This document shows positions 35,447-45,090 of a stretch of 64,000 bases of DNA, in pieces. The notes under the pieces are model-generated. The model did not search any database. It saw only the letters and a program-made list of their open reading frames with translations, and was not told where the DNA came from. Numbering within the stretch: the stretch's first letter is position 1; every line of letters starts with the position of its first letter. A program made the position numbers and the translations under genes. This DNA is from Viridothelium virens. Its lineage: Eukaryota > Ascomycota > Dothideomycetes > Trypetheliales > Trypetheliaceae. Location: contig ML991812.1 in assembly GCA_010094025.1 (NCBI GenBank), forward strand, positions 206,764-270,763, given 5' to 3'.

Positions 35447-38045
35447 GTTGACTCATTCATTCTCAGTTTATGCCAAATATTTCGTAGACCGGGGTCAAAA
35501 ACAGCAACCGGGGATTCAGCAACGAGCGGCGCCAGATCGCAGCTTCGACCACTTCCCAAGCAGCGCTTTATGCGGGGGCTAGCTTTTGAGCCGCATTCGG
35601 GCAGACTTAGCAAGGGACTCTTAGCTCGCGGGGGATGGCCCGTCACCAGACCATCCCGTCGAGCTGGAGGCCCATGAATCAGGGTGTTAGCGTGGATCCC
35701 ACGATAAGAACAACACCTGACAGGCTGCCTCGGCTGTAGACGTAAGCACATTTCAGCCAACTCCGGCAGCAGCCTCCCACCATGCTTGCGGGCCGCATCC
35801 TGGGGTACTAGGGAAACCCCGCGTGCCAGGTTCCAAGAACCATTTGCCGTCTTCCTCTCGTGCATTGGCTCCAGGAGGGTGTGAGCAAGTAACAGTTTGG
35901 AGGAGGAGGGTGATTGAGTAGAGGAAGCGGGTACTGGGCAAGGAAACCCTGTCCACCAGCATGCGCAAACCCAAGTTGATTCTGGGAACAAATCGATGAC
36001 CATCCCGTCCCCCGATAACAGGGCCGGACTGCCAACAACAGCGCTTCGGAGCAGAATCGTGCGAGCTTGACGTGTCCTCCCGGCCGTGATGTAAAGGATG
36101 CTCGCCAGCCACAGCACGAATCAGCATCAAAGGGGCGTTCGGTGAGAAGCAATGTCAGATTCAGTGGCGCCTCTAGAGGTGGCCTTGTGGTGGGAGGATA
36201 TTGCCAAGAGGGATCGTAGCGCGCTGTGAGGTAGTCAGCTGAAAGAATTGCTTTTCCCTGGCCGCCAGACCGCTCCGGTCCTCAGGCGGTTTTGGACCTT
36301 CACGCATAGAAAGCCGCAAAAATCATGACGGCGCATAAACTCTCGGTTAGCATTCGAGAGAAAGCCAAAGTACCAATGTACTGAAACGAAGGAGTTCGGG
36401 CACGTGATGGTGAAAGGTTTTTCCTTGATGCGGCTCTGCTGTGAGGCAGCAACGCAACGCCCCCTGACGTATAAGAGGGCGGTCATCCTTCGGTGGTCGG
36501 GGGAAAGGTCAAGCGCCCTTCATCAAGTGGCAGATCAGGAGGCCCTGGCAGCCTAGTAGGCTGCGCCGCTCCGTGAGCGGCTCATCTCACTCGACGGTCC
36601 GCCAGTATCCGTCCGACAGATTCTGGTGATGGCGACGGCTGGCGGTGTTGATTGTGTGGGGAATGCGACACCTTAAGTAGACTCTCGGACCTGAGCCCAA
36701 GACATCGGCTGACCATTCCTGCTTAGAGACCGTTCGCGAACCAGCCTCATCAGTCGGGCGATTAAAATGTTTTACCTGCCTTGTTGCCTTAAGAATGGTT
36801 GCATTTCTGCGGCCCATCTTGAGCCGCAACCGCTTCGGGGCAGCGCTCTGCCCCAGTTACCGCGATTGAGGTTACAATGCTCTACCGTGCAATGTTTGCT
36901 TTTTCTTTCTTCTGACATCTTTTCGCAACTTTTCATGCCAAACTTTTTCTGCGAACTCGACAAGAAAAAGAGAAGAGCATTGAAGAGGTCTCTTTAGCAA
37001 ATATTTCGAGAAAGCTTCTCATTACCTCAGTCTGCCTGGTCCATCGGCCGCAACGAGAGCGTTGGTTCGGCCGCGGCATCTGCTCGCAGAGGTCGACCAA
37101 GAACTCACGGACGGCCCATTGCTCGTAACTTGGATTCCTGTCTAGGCATCTTCCAAGGGGCTGTTCTGGACATCCACTGCGTAAATCTACCGAACAAGCT
37201 TTAGAGAGGATCCATGATCAGGCTTTAAACAGAAAGAACGTCGGTGAAGATGTAAGAAGGGCTTGGGCAACGTTGACCAACTCTTTATGGGAAGAAGCGT
37301 TGTCCGTCTGGTGACCACCGGGCCCAATCAGGGACAAATCCTGATCAAGCAGGTCAGACTTCCATCTCTGTCAGCCGCTTGCGCGAGCGGGTCCGGACTC
37401 GACCACTGGGCATGAAGATGTTTGGCCTGAATGCAATCAGGTGATGTGATCAGCATGGGTTCTCCCAATCCAGTCAAGGCGCTTCCCAGCGGCATGCTCG
37501 CTGGAGGCCATCAAACTGGCACGGCCACCAACCACGACATCGCTGACGCCTAGAACGTGTTTGGCAGAAGCCCAGATGCTCATGTTGGAGCTCGCTGGCT
37601 CTTGTTGCCGTTGTGGCTGACCATTCAAGGAGGCCATACGGAGTACGGAATGTGGGGATCCAAGCACATGTTGCATTTGAGCACGAACGAAGGGATGCCT
37701 TTGAGTTTGACATTTTCCACTACTATTTTCACACGCTTATCTCCTCGTTGTAATCGAATGGGGACGTTTTCAAGACTAGGTAGAAAGCCTCCGATGTAGA
37801 AAGGAGTTCGTAGTGTAAAGAATAAACTTTCCATGCTCCGAGGCCCACAGTCAAATCATCATGACTCGCTAAGCCCTACCAACTAAATTTTTATTAAAAT
37901 TCACCAGTTCCGCGCTCCGCGCACCACCACAACTTACATAACTAGTATTGAACTCGGCAGCAATTACGTTACAGGGCTAGACCGTCGGAAAATCTAAAAG
38001 CCTCCTCTATCGACTAATTTTGAATTGGTCACAACGGTCTAGACT
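35447..38045. other. Gene-poor 2.6 kb stretch
   Basis: Overlapping GC-rich minus-strand frames at 35443-36152 in three phases look like chance. Two perfect adjacent hairpins lie at 36548-36581. The right end is the NOB1 promoter. No transposon domain or terminal repeat was recognised. Confidence 0.45.
36548..36581. other. Two adjacent perfect inverted repeats (twin hairpins)
   Basis: A 17-nt palindrome (36548-36564, 8-bp arms around one base) is followed without a gap by a second (36565-36581, 7-bp arms around CGT). Confidence 0.85.
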
Positions 38046-39620
38046 ATGACGGCGATCGCCACTCACAAACCTGTCCATACAGTAGTTCTTGATGCTGGTC
38101 CCATCATCAGAAATGATCCAACTGTATCGAGCTTGGTCGCCCATACAGAAAGAATTGTTACTGTTCCAAGTGTGATTTCAGAGATCAGAGATGCTGCGAC
38201 AAGATCACGAGTTGAGACTCTACTGCTTCCTTTTCTTATCCAAAGAACGCCGAAACCTGATAGCATCAATTTCATTAAGAACTTTTCTCGAAAAACGGGA
38301 GATCTTTCCGTTCTAAGTCAACCAGATCTACAGATACTTGCCCTTTCCTATGAGCTTGAGTGTGAGCTCAACGGGGGCGACTGGAGGCTACGGAATGAGC
38401 CCGGCCAAAAACGTATGAATGGTACGCCTCCGGCAAAGATGTCCAGCCAGCACGAGCATGAACCAGAAAAAGCAAACAAGGGCTCAGAAAATTCGTCCAT
38501 AGACACCTCAGGTGCAAGTTCGAGACTCGATCGACCCGAAGGACCCGAGGCATTCGACTCACAAGATGGCCAAACGCCGCCAACCGAGGAAACGACTACT
38601 CAATCAACACAAGAGCTTGACTCCGCGTTATCTCAAAATACCGTCGAAGACAATATAACAGAAATTTCGGAGGCGATCGGGGGAAGTTCGCTATCTGAAA
38701 CTCCTGACAACGAGCATGGACAGCCAACAATGGAGGAGCACCTGAAGGATTCCACCTTCTCCAAAGAACCAAGCTCGGAAAACACGGCAGAACAGACCTC
38801 ATCCGAGCCTCAAACCCAATCACCTGAGGGCCCAATCGAAAACGAAGACACCGACAGCCTCCCACCCCCAGACGATCCCAACACGGACGAACCCCTCTCA
38901 GACGGACCCAATTCAGACTCATCCTCCGACTCCGAGGGGTGGATCACCCCGTCCAACATCAACAAGCACAAAGCCAATCTCAGCAACCCACACCGCTCCA
39001 CCTCCTCGACCTCCTCTCCCCACTCGCAATCCCCGTCCCCCACACTCCAACTCGCGCTCCTCACCACCGACTACGCCATGCAAAACGTCGCGCTGCGCCT
39101 CAACCTAAACCTGCTCTCACCCCAGCTCTCGCGCATCACCGTCCTCCGCAGCAGCATCCTACGTTGCCACGCATGCTTCGCGACGACGCGCGAGGTTAGC
39201 AGGCAGTTCTGTCCGCGGTGCGGCGGCGCGAAGACGCTGACGCGTGTGAGCTGCAGCACGAACAGCGCGGGGGAGGTGGTGCTGCATCTGAAGCGCAACA
39301 TGCAGTGGAATAACCGAGGGAACAGGTATGCGGTGCCGAAGCCGGTGGAGGGGAGTGCGAGTGGGAGGGTGAGGAGGGGAGGAGGGGGAGGGGGAGGGAA
39401 GGGCGGGGGGGGGAAGGGGTTGGTGTTGGCGGAGGACCAGAAGGAGTATCAGCGGGCGGTGGGGGAGGAGCAGAGGAGGGAGAGGAGGAGGGAGAGGGAC
39501 CTGATGGATGAGGATGTGGTGCCGGGGATTTTGAGTGGGGAGAGGAGGACTGGTGGTGGTGGTGGCGCGGGAAGGGTAAAGGTAGGGGCTGGGAGGGACG
39601 TGAATTCGAGACGGAGATAG
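38046..39620 (+). CDS. NOB1: 20S pre-rRNA D-site endonuclease NOB1
   Basis: One exon encodes 524 residues. The PIN domain opens with VHTVVLDAGPIIRND, where the Asp is a catalytic metal ligand, and continues with VPSVISEIRDAATRSRVETL and KTGDLSVLSQPDLQILALSY, carrying further acids. A long disordered Glu/Ser/Thr-rich insert (about 125-300) interrupts the domain, and EGWITPSNINKHK resumes the conserved part. The zinc ribbon reads RCHACFATT with FCPRCGGAKTLTRVS, so all four Cys are present. The end NSRRR matches the conserved C-terminus. NOB1 cuts 20S pre-rRNA at site D to produce the mature 18S 3' end in late cytoplasmic pre-40S particles. It is convergent with NOP10, another ribosome-maturation gene. 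The Gly-rich low-complexity patch after the zinc ribbon is G-rich in DNA. Confidence 0.96.
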   Translation: MTAIATHKPVHTVVLDAGPIIRNDPTVSSLVAHTERIVTVPSVISEIRDAATRSRVETLLLPFLIQRTPKPDSINFIKNFSRKTGDLSVLSQPDLQILALSYELECELNGGDWRLRNEPGQKRMNGTPPAKMSSQHEHEPEKANKGSENSSIDTSGASSRLDRPEGPEAFDSQDGQTPPTEETTTQSTQELDSALSQNTVEDNITEISEAIGGSSLSETPDNEHGQPTMEEHLKDSTFSKEPSSENTAEQTSSEPQTQSPEGPIENEDTDSLPPPDDPNTDEPLSDGPNSDSSSDSEGWITPSNINKHKANLSNPHRSTSSTSSPHSQSPSPTLQLALLTTDYAMQNVALRLNLNLLSPQLSRITVLRSSILRCHACFATTREVSRQFCPRCGGAKTLTRVSCSTNSAGEVVLHLKRNMQWNNRGNRYAVPKPVEGSASGRVRRGGGGGGGKGGGGKGLVLAEDQKEYQRAVGEEQRRERRRERDLMDEDVVPGILSGERRTGGGGGAGRVKVGAGRDVNSRRR

Positions 39621-39975
39621 CTTAGGCAGAGCAAAGTTTAATGATATATCGTCATTGCTGTTGCAGCTATCTGAGTGTGCAAGTGGTTTCTAAAGAGTGT
39701 ACTCATGCCTCACCTGAGTGGAGAGGAGCATGGGGAGAAAACAATGAGTATAGGTGGCGAAGAGCCATCGGCAAGAACAATTCCGTGTATGAAAATAGCC
39801 ACCTGTGTGCATTTCGATTGTGAACCATCAACGCCGTCAGATGCTCCTGGGTATCTCGCAAATCCGCAGACATCCATCAACTCCTGGCAAGGCGTTCAAT
39901 TGACTTCGGCGTCATCATCCAAGTCGGACTAAAAAAAAATTGTTTTAGTATGGAGTCGTAAGAAAAAGTTGATTT
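39621..39975. other. Intergenic, 355 bp, convergent NOB1/NOP10
   Basis: Both genes end here. I see only A/T-rich tracts that could be 3' processing signals. Confidence 0.5.
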
Positions 39976-40978
39976 TTAAACAGGGTGGGAACGCCTAACG
40001 GTGTCACCGCGCTTGCGCTTCGACTTATGCTTTTTTGGCTCGTCGTTGGTAGGCTCGTCGTTGGTAGGCTCGTCGTTGGTAGGCTTGTCGTTGGTAGGCT
40101 CGTCGTCAGCAGGCTCTGAGTCGGTAGGCACTGACACGGAGCCGTCGTCGGAAAGCTATCAAGAGGTATTATTAGTACTGTGTCAAATCAAGGCTTTTTT
40201 TAAAGTTGTTGAGGACCACTAACAGTCTCTGCACGCCTGCGCTTGCCTGTTGTCACCGGTTCATTGCTGTCAGTCATGTCAGTATCGATGCCCAAAGCTT
40301 GTTTGACGGCATTGGCAATGGCTGGTCCGCGGCCAGTGTCTTCGAATGCTGCTGCGCCCAGGACCGACCGTTGCGACTCGAGCATTTCTTTAACCTGCCG
40401 GTCCAAAGCCGCCTTCATCTCGTTCGCGGCGCTTTCTTCGACTCTGCGTTTCTCTTCCTTCTCCCTGTCCTCTGGAACCAAGTTAGCCTGGAACTACTCG
40501 ATGTTTGTGGGGAGGAAGCTTACCTTTGATTTGATGAGGTAACAAGCGGTACCGGTCCTTCAAGGTGACACGGCACGCAACACTGAACGCACAATGTTAG
40601 CTACTGCACGAAACAGAGTTTGGGGCGCCAGCACTGAAGGCCTGTGTAGAAGGGAGAAGAAGAGATATTTTGAGATAGACTGTCATCCAGACATGGGTAA
40701 ATCAGAGAAGTCTTATTCTTAGTGATGTCTGCGTCATGAGTTGCGAGACTGTAACTCGCACTCAACATAAAGTTTGAATTGTCTTCCCAAAGCGTTGTAG
40801 GCAGCTCGCGGTAAGAAAATAATAAGCGGTTTTATGAATCATGGACTTACAAGTCTTCCTTCTCGTCAGGGGAAAAGCGTGCAGGATGGGCCGATTTGGT
40901 CGGCTTGCCGGAGGGATCAGTCTTGGCAATCGTGTACACACGTTCGCCCTTGTCGTTGATGTAGTACATAAGATGCAT
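39976..40978 (-). CDS. NOP10: H/ACA snoRNP subunit NOP10 with predicted long C-terminal extension
   Basis: Four exons are predicted: 40978-40851, 40582-40524, 40471-40224 and 40155-39976, giving 204 residues. Residues 1-62 match NOP10: [19 protein letters not shown], then [16 protein letters not shown], and [14 protein letters not shown] in exon 2. NOP10 binds the pseudouridine synthase Cbf5 and guides H/ACA RNPs in rRNA pseudouridylation in the nucleolus. Normal NOP10 stops at about 60-65 residues. Here a GTAAGC donor, GCTAAC branch and TTCCAG acceptor lead into a helical acidic/basic segment ([20 protein letters not shown]), a five-unit 15-nt repeat coding (T/A)(N/D)D(E/K)P, and a basic [10 protein letters not shown] end. 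An unspliced form would add about 16 residues and stop. A GTGTGT/CACAG pair just before the ATG suggests a 5' UTR intron. Confidence 0.8.
40037..40111 (-). repeat. 15-nt tandem repeat, five units
   Basis: Five units of 15 nt, the middle ones nearly identical, code for repeated TNDEP pentapeptides in the last NOP10 exon. Confidence 0.9.
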
Positions 40979-41399
40979 CCTGTGAAATATGTTAGCTTTA
41001 CTATCTCAACAAGGCGTTCAACGACACACCTGGATAAGACTTGGCAATTGAGTCTTGAGAAAGTGGAGTAGGCTTCAATATGGGCAATGAGAGAAGCTAC
41101 AAGATAGGCAGGCTGTAGGTTAGCCGGAGGTAGTGATAGGTAGAGGTAGTAAGTAAAAAGATAGAGGGAACAAAATTTCTGGGGTCAGTGGGGGTTTGTA
41201 CCAGGTACGCCACTAGTCGCACGCGTTGTGTACTAGCCCTCTTTGGGAACAGCTCTGGCGGTCAACCGTGGTGAATGTCCGCTTCAGTGATCTCCGAGAT
41301 CTGGCGTCTTCACTTTTCACCTCGAGCACGCACTTCCAGGACGCAGACCTTATCGACGCAGCCTCGCCCTCGTTCAACTAAGTCCTCAGTATTGGCACG
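40979..41399. promoter_or_regulatory. Divergent region between NOP10 and LCL2, 421 bp
   Basis: This holds both 5' flanks. A probable NOP10 leader intron lies immediately upstream of its ATG. No other element was recognised. Confidence 0.45.
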
Positions 41400-41833
41400 A
41401 TGCGGTCATTCTCTCCCGTCATTTATGTCCTTTTTTGCCTTATCCTCTCGGCCTCCGCGCAATTCCAGTTCTTCGAACAGATGTTCGGCGGCGGCGGCGG
41501 AGGAGGGCAGCAGCAGCAACAAGCGCCTCAAAATGTTCGCAGCGATTCCTCCTGGTATCATGGCAACTGGAAAGACGGTAGGCTCTTTTGCGTCACCATT
41601 TAGTCACTCTCTGTCATTGGCGCTGACAATGATATGCAGCCCACTGCTCGAACTTCCTCTGTCCTCACACCCTCTCATGTGTCGATAAGCCCACTCACTG
41701 TCCCTGTGCTTTCCCTGATGTGGAGGAGAAGGCTGAGCTGGGTGAAGGTATTGCTATATGTGCAAGCAAAGGAGGTTGGAAAGAAGGGGAGACGCTGCGG
41801 AAAATCGAGCTTGCAAGGAAGGGATTTTTATAA
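41400..41833 (+). CDS. LCL2: Long chronological lifespan protein 2 (LCL2)
   Basis: Two exons (41400-41577 and 41640-41833, intron 62 nt) encode 123 residues. A signal peptide ([20 protein letters not shown]) is followed by the family's [20 protein letters not shown] and [18 protein letters not shown] in exon 1. Exon 2 gives the Cys-rich block [20 protein letters not shown] with [17 protein letters not shown], then [10 protein letters not shown] and the ending [10 protein letters not shown]. These match fungal LCL2, a small secretory-pathway protein tied to chronological lifespan and probably ER-associated degradation in yeast. The six Cys suggest disulfides in the ER lumen. Confidence 0.95.
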
Positions 41834-43164
41834 TGTTTGGCATCATAAGGATAGAGGTTTAATGACATGTAAGATTAGACGACAAAACCCATGTATCCCA
41901 CAAAAAAGCATTGGTATGAAATGCAAAATCTGACAGCCAGACATCTCCTCACAAGCCAACCACCTTGCAAACAGCGTCAGATACAGCCATCGTCCTATCC
42001 ATCACAAACTGGCCAATTGATCTCTCCAAAGCGGTCTGAACCCCCCAAACTCTTCATCGCTTGCTCCTGCTGGTCCATGATGGCTCGGGCTCTCTCGAAA
42101 TGGGCTCGACATGCGGGCTGCGGGAAAATTTGGTAATTCAAGTAAGAAGGATAGATATCGTCGACTGTGTCAAGTGGACTGCCAGAAACCGAAAGTCGTC
42201 ATTCTCTATGACTGATCTGCAGAACAACCACTGCCGCTCCCAAAGAGACCGTAATTCAGCCGACGACTGACGGCACGGCTAGAGAATCCTGGAACGAAAT
42301 AAGCCTTTGTTGAGGCTGTCTGCGCTGCATCGCTGGGATGGCACTCGGCACTGTGCATATGACTGTGCGTCCTCTAGAAAGGTGAGAGGGTAGTACCGCG
42401 GGAAAACAGGACTCCGCCTTTGCCTCATCTACATTTATTTTATATCATAGCTGTCAGCCTTCGATCATGAGCAGAGATCTGAGACATACCATACAGCATC
42501 TGACCATCACATTCTCGGGTTGCTACCCAAACTGCACCCATTTCCACCTCTTGTGAGATCTCTTGGCTCTCCTGACAAGCAGAAGGTTCGTAGCCGGCAC
42601 CACGTACAGGTGGATCTCGTCGCCAGCCGTAGGAAAAACAGACTCACCTTGGAAAAAGCAAAAGCAACGCAAAAGCAACGCAAAAACAAAGGAAAAACAA
42701 AAGAAATCTTTTTTTGGGGGATTTTGACTTTTGAAGTTTTTTTGGGCTTTTGAATTTTTAGAGAGAAGAGAGAGATCCAAAGAGTGACAGGGGTCAGCAA
42801 ATAGAGGGCCATGGGGTGAATATGAAAAACAAAGGAAAAACATAAGAAAAATCTTTTTTGGGGGATTTTGACTTTTACAATTTTTTTAGTGCTTTTGAAT
42901 TTTAGAAAGACAAGAGAGACCCAAAGAGTGACGAAAGTAAGCAAATAGAGAGGGCCATGGGGTGGGAAAATGAAAAACAAAAGAAAAACATAAGAAAAAA
43001 CTTTTTTTTGGGGATTTTGACTTTTAAAATTTTTTTGGTGCTTTTTGAATTCTAAAGAGAAAAGAGACCCAACGAGTGACAAAGGTCAGCAAATCGAGGG
43101 TCATGGGGGGAAAACTCACTACTCAGCACCGGACCCGTCACCCTCACCTCCTCTTGTCTCCAAC
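41834..43164. other. Intergenic, 1.3 kb, mostly tandem repeats at the right end
   Basis: The left part shows nothing recognisable. From 42660 it holds a short AAAGCAACGC-type repeat and then the three-copy minisatellite described separately. Confidence 0.6.
42682..43112. repeat. Three tandem copies of a ~145-bp unit
   Basis: Copies start at 42682, 42825 and 42973 (about 143, 148 and 140 bp). Each has a purine-rich GAAAAACAAA start, a T-rich block with GGGGATTTTGACTTTT, a GAGACCCAA(A/C)GAGTGAC segment and ends near CCATGGGG. The copies differ by scattered substitutions and small indels. Confidence 0.92.
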
Positions 43165-45090
43165 CTACCCCCTCTTCCCGCTCTTGACCTGCCTACCACC
43201 CCGCGAGATCTGTGTCTTCAGCTCGGAGACCTCTCTTTCGAGAGTCTTCTTGGCAACTGTCAAGCCCCGTATCCCGGCATGACAGTTCTTCTCCCGCAGC
43301 TTCAGACACTCTTCTCGCCCGCGGGCGGCCATCAACGCGTCTCTCGCCTTCCTCTCTCTTTCCGAGGCCTGCCGCTCCTTCTCTTGGAACCTCTTCTCCC
43401 TCTCAGCAAACCCCTTCTCCTTCTCCCGCTGCATCTTGACCCGCTCCCTGTACAACCTCTCCCGCGCGCCGAATGTCTTCTTGTCAGTCTTCAGCGTCGC
43501 CACCTCTTGCCTCAGCACCTTCCTCTCCTCTAGCAACTCCTCGATCGATGTCGAGGCGGAGGAGAAGGCGGTCGGTGCGTGTCGGCGGTCGGCGGTACGG
43601 GCGGGAACAAGTCGCGGGATAAAGGAAGGAGCGGGTCGGCGAGCGGTCGAAGGGGAGGGTTTCGCACCGGTCGAGGGAGAGGGTCGGCGAAGGGCAGAAG
43701 GAGCGGGTCGGGGAAGAGCGGAGGGTCGAGGGAGGGCGGACGGCGCAGGTCGGTGGAGGGCGGTCGGCGTCGGTCGAGGCAAGGCGGAGACGACCGGTCG
43801 GGGAAGGGTCGAAGGAGAAGGTTTCCGGCCGGTCGAAGAAGGTGCGATCTCGCGCAGCGGCAACAACTTCTTCACCTCAGCCGTCAGAGCCCGAATCAGA
43901 GACACGAGCTCCCCATTCTCCTTCTTGAGACCAGCGTTCTCCATCTTGAGGTCCTCATTCTCTGCCTCCAACTCTGCCATGCCATCCTCCACCCTCCGCA
44001 GCTCATCCGACTGCCTGAGCCAAGACTCAGGCGTTCCTTGTCGAATTTCGGAGAGCTGACTCCAACGGCTGGCGAGAAATGAGTCCGCTGGAGATTGAGG
44101 AGGTGACTGAGGAAGCGACAACCTCGCCATCGACGTCCGAAGCTCGCGCAGCTCATCCGACTCCCTGAAGATTCGCTGAGGGGTGCTTTGTCGGTTCTCG
44201 GAGAGCTGGCTCCAGTCGCTGGTGAGAAGCGAATCCATGCACGACTGGTAGCTGTCGGCAGAGGAGCAGGAGGAGGACGGAGGAAGAGGTGCCGAAGGTC
44301 GAGGAGGTAGAGAGAAGTCCGCCGTCTGGGTGCCGTGCTCAAGCTCATCCGACTCCCCGAAACTTGGCTGAGGGATATCGTGTCGGATGGCGAGCTGGCT
44401 GAAGTCGCTGGCGCGTAAACTGTCTAACAGCGATTCTGAGCCCAAAGACGAAGCGGAGGAGGAGGATAGAGGAGCCGGCGCCGAAGGTCGCGGAGGAAGA
44501 GAGAAATCCGCCGTCTGGGTCCCGTGCTCAAGCTCATCCGACTCCCCGAAACTTGGCTGGGGGGTGCCGTGTCGGATACCGAGCTGGCTAAGGTCGCTGG
44601 CGCGAAAACTGTCTAACAGCGACCGGGAGCCCAAAGACGATGCGGAGGCGGAGGAGGAAGGAGGAACCGGCGCCGACGGTCGGGGAGGAAGAGAGAGTCG
44701 AGAGAGAAAGGTAGAGGAGAGGGAGGCGGGACGGCTGGTGCTCCTGGCCCTGCAGCTGGCGCGATGCGTGTCTAACAGCTGCAGTCTGGCCGATGTTGAG
44801 AGAGAGGTCGACCAGCCGAAAGAGGAGGAGGGCGGGGAGGGTCGGGAGGGAACGGGGAGTCGGGACGCGAGAGGAGAAGAAGAAGAGGATGATGGCGGCG
44901 GCGGCGACGAGGACGAGCTCTCCGGTCGATCTCCGTCTTCGATTCCCAGCAGCCGAGCCATCGCCGACAACTCGCCCTCAGGGGCGTCCCCGTAAAGGTT
45001 GGCCACTGCTCGAACCCTGGGGACGAAGATTGAAGAGGGCGTGCTGTCGTCGACGGTCGTATCTGCGAAGGCGATGCGAGACAGATCCAT
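43165..45090 (-). CDS. Repeat-rich coiled-coil protein, unrecognised
   Basis: One exon encodes 641 residues. After a Ser/Pro-rich start there are about four repeats of 50-65 residues between about 133 and 375. Repeats 1 and 2 are nearly identical, each opening SLPPRPSAP and ending SFGESDELEHGTQTADF; repeats 3 and 4 have diverged but keep the SDWSQLSE and SDEL cores. A leucine-zipper-like coil follows (ELEAENEDLKMENAGLKKEN), then an Arg/Pro/Ser stretch of LPRPxPSAL units. A long charged coiled coil (about 520-630, with KTDKKTFGARERLYRERVKM) completes it. There is no signal peptide or membrane span. I know no family. The ATG at 45090 gives MDLSRIAFADTTVDD. The 3' end lies 50 bp from the 145-bp tandem repeats. 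Confidence 0.65.
   Translation of the reverse strand: MDLSRIAFADTTVDDSTPSSIFVPRVRAVANLYGDAPEGELSAMARLLGIEDGDRPESSSSSPPPPSSSSSSPLASRLPVPSRPSPPSSSFGWSTSLSTSARLQLLDTHRASCRARSTSRPASLSSTFLSRLSLPPRPSAPVPPSSSASASSLGSRSLLDSFRASDLSQLGIRHGTPQPSFGESDELEHGTQTADFSLPPRPSAPAPLSSSSASSLGSESLLDSLRASDFSQLAIRHDIPQPSFGESDELEHGTQTADFSLPPRPSAPLPPSSSCSSADSYQSCMDSLLTSDWSQLSENRQSTPQRIFRESDELRELRTSMARLSLPQSPPQSPADSFLASRWSQLSEIRQGTPESWLRQSDELRRVEDGMAELEAENEDLKMENAGLKKENGELVSLIRALTAEVKKLLPLREIAPSSTGRKPSPSTLPRPVVSALPRPTPTALHRPAPSALPRPSALPRPAPSALRRPSPSTGAKPSPSTARRPAPSFIPRLVPARTADRRHAPTAFSSASTSIEELLEERKVLRQEVATLKTDKKTFGARERLYRERVKMQREKEKGFAEREKRFQEKERQASERERKARDALMAARGREECLKLREKNCHAGIRGLTVAKKTLEREVSELKTQISRGGRQVKSGKRG

Noticed and set aside
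35443-36152. Overlapping minus-strand frames of 114-224 codons
   Set aside because: They occupy three phases of a GC-rich stretch with no domain-like sequence and no consistent start or intron; chance is more likely.
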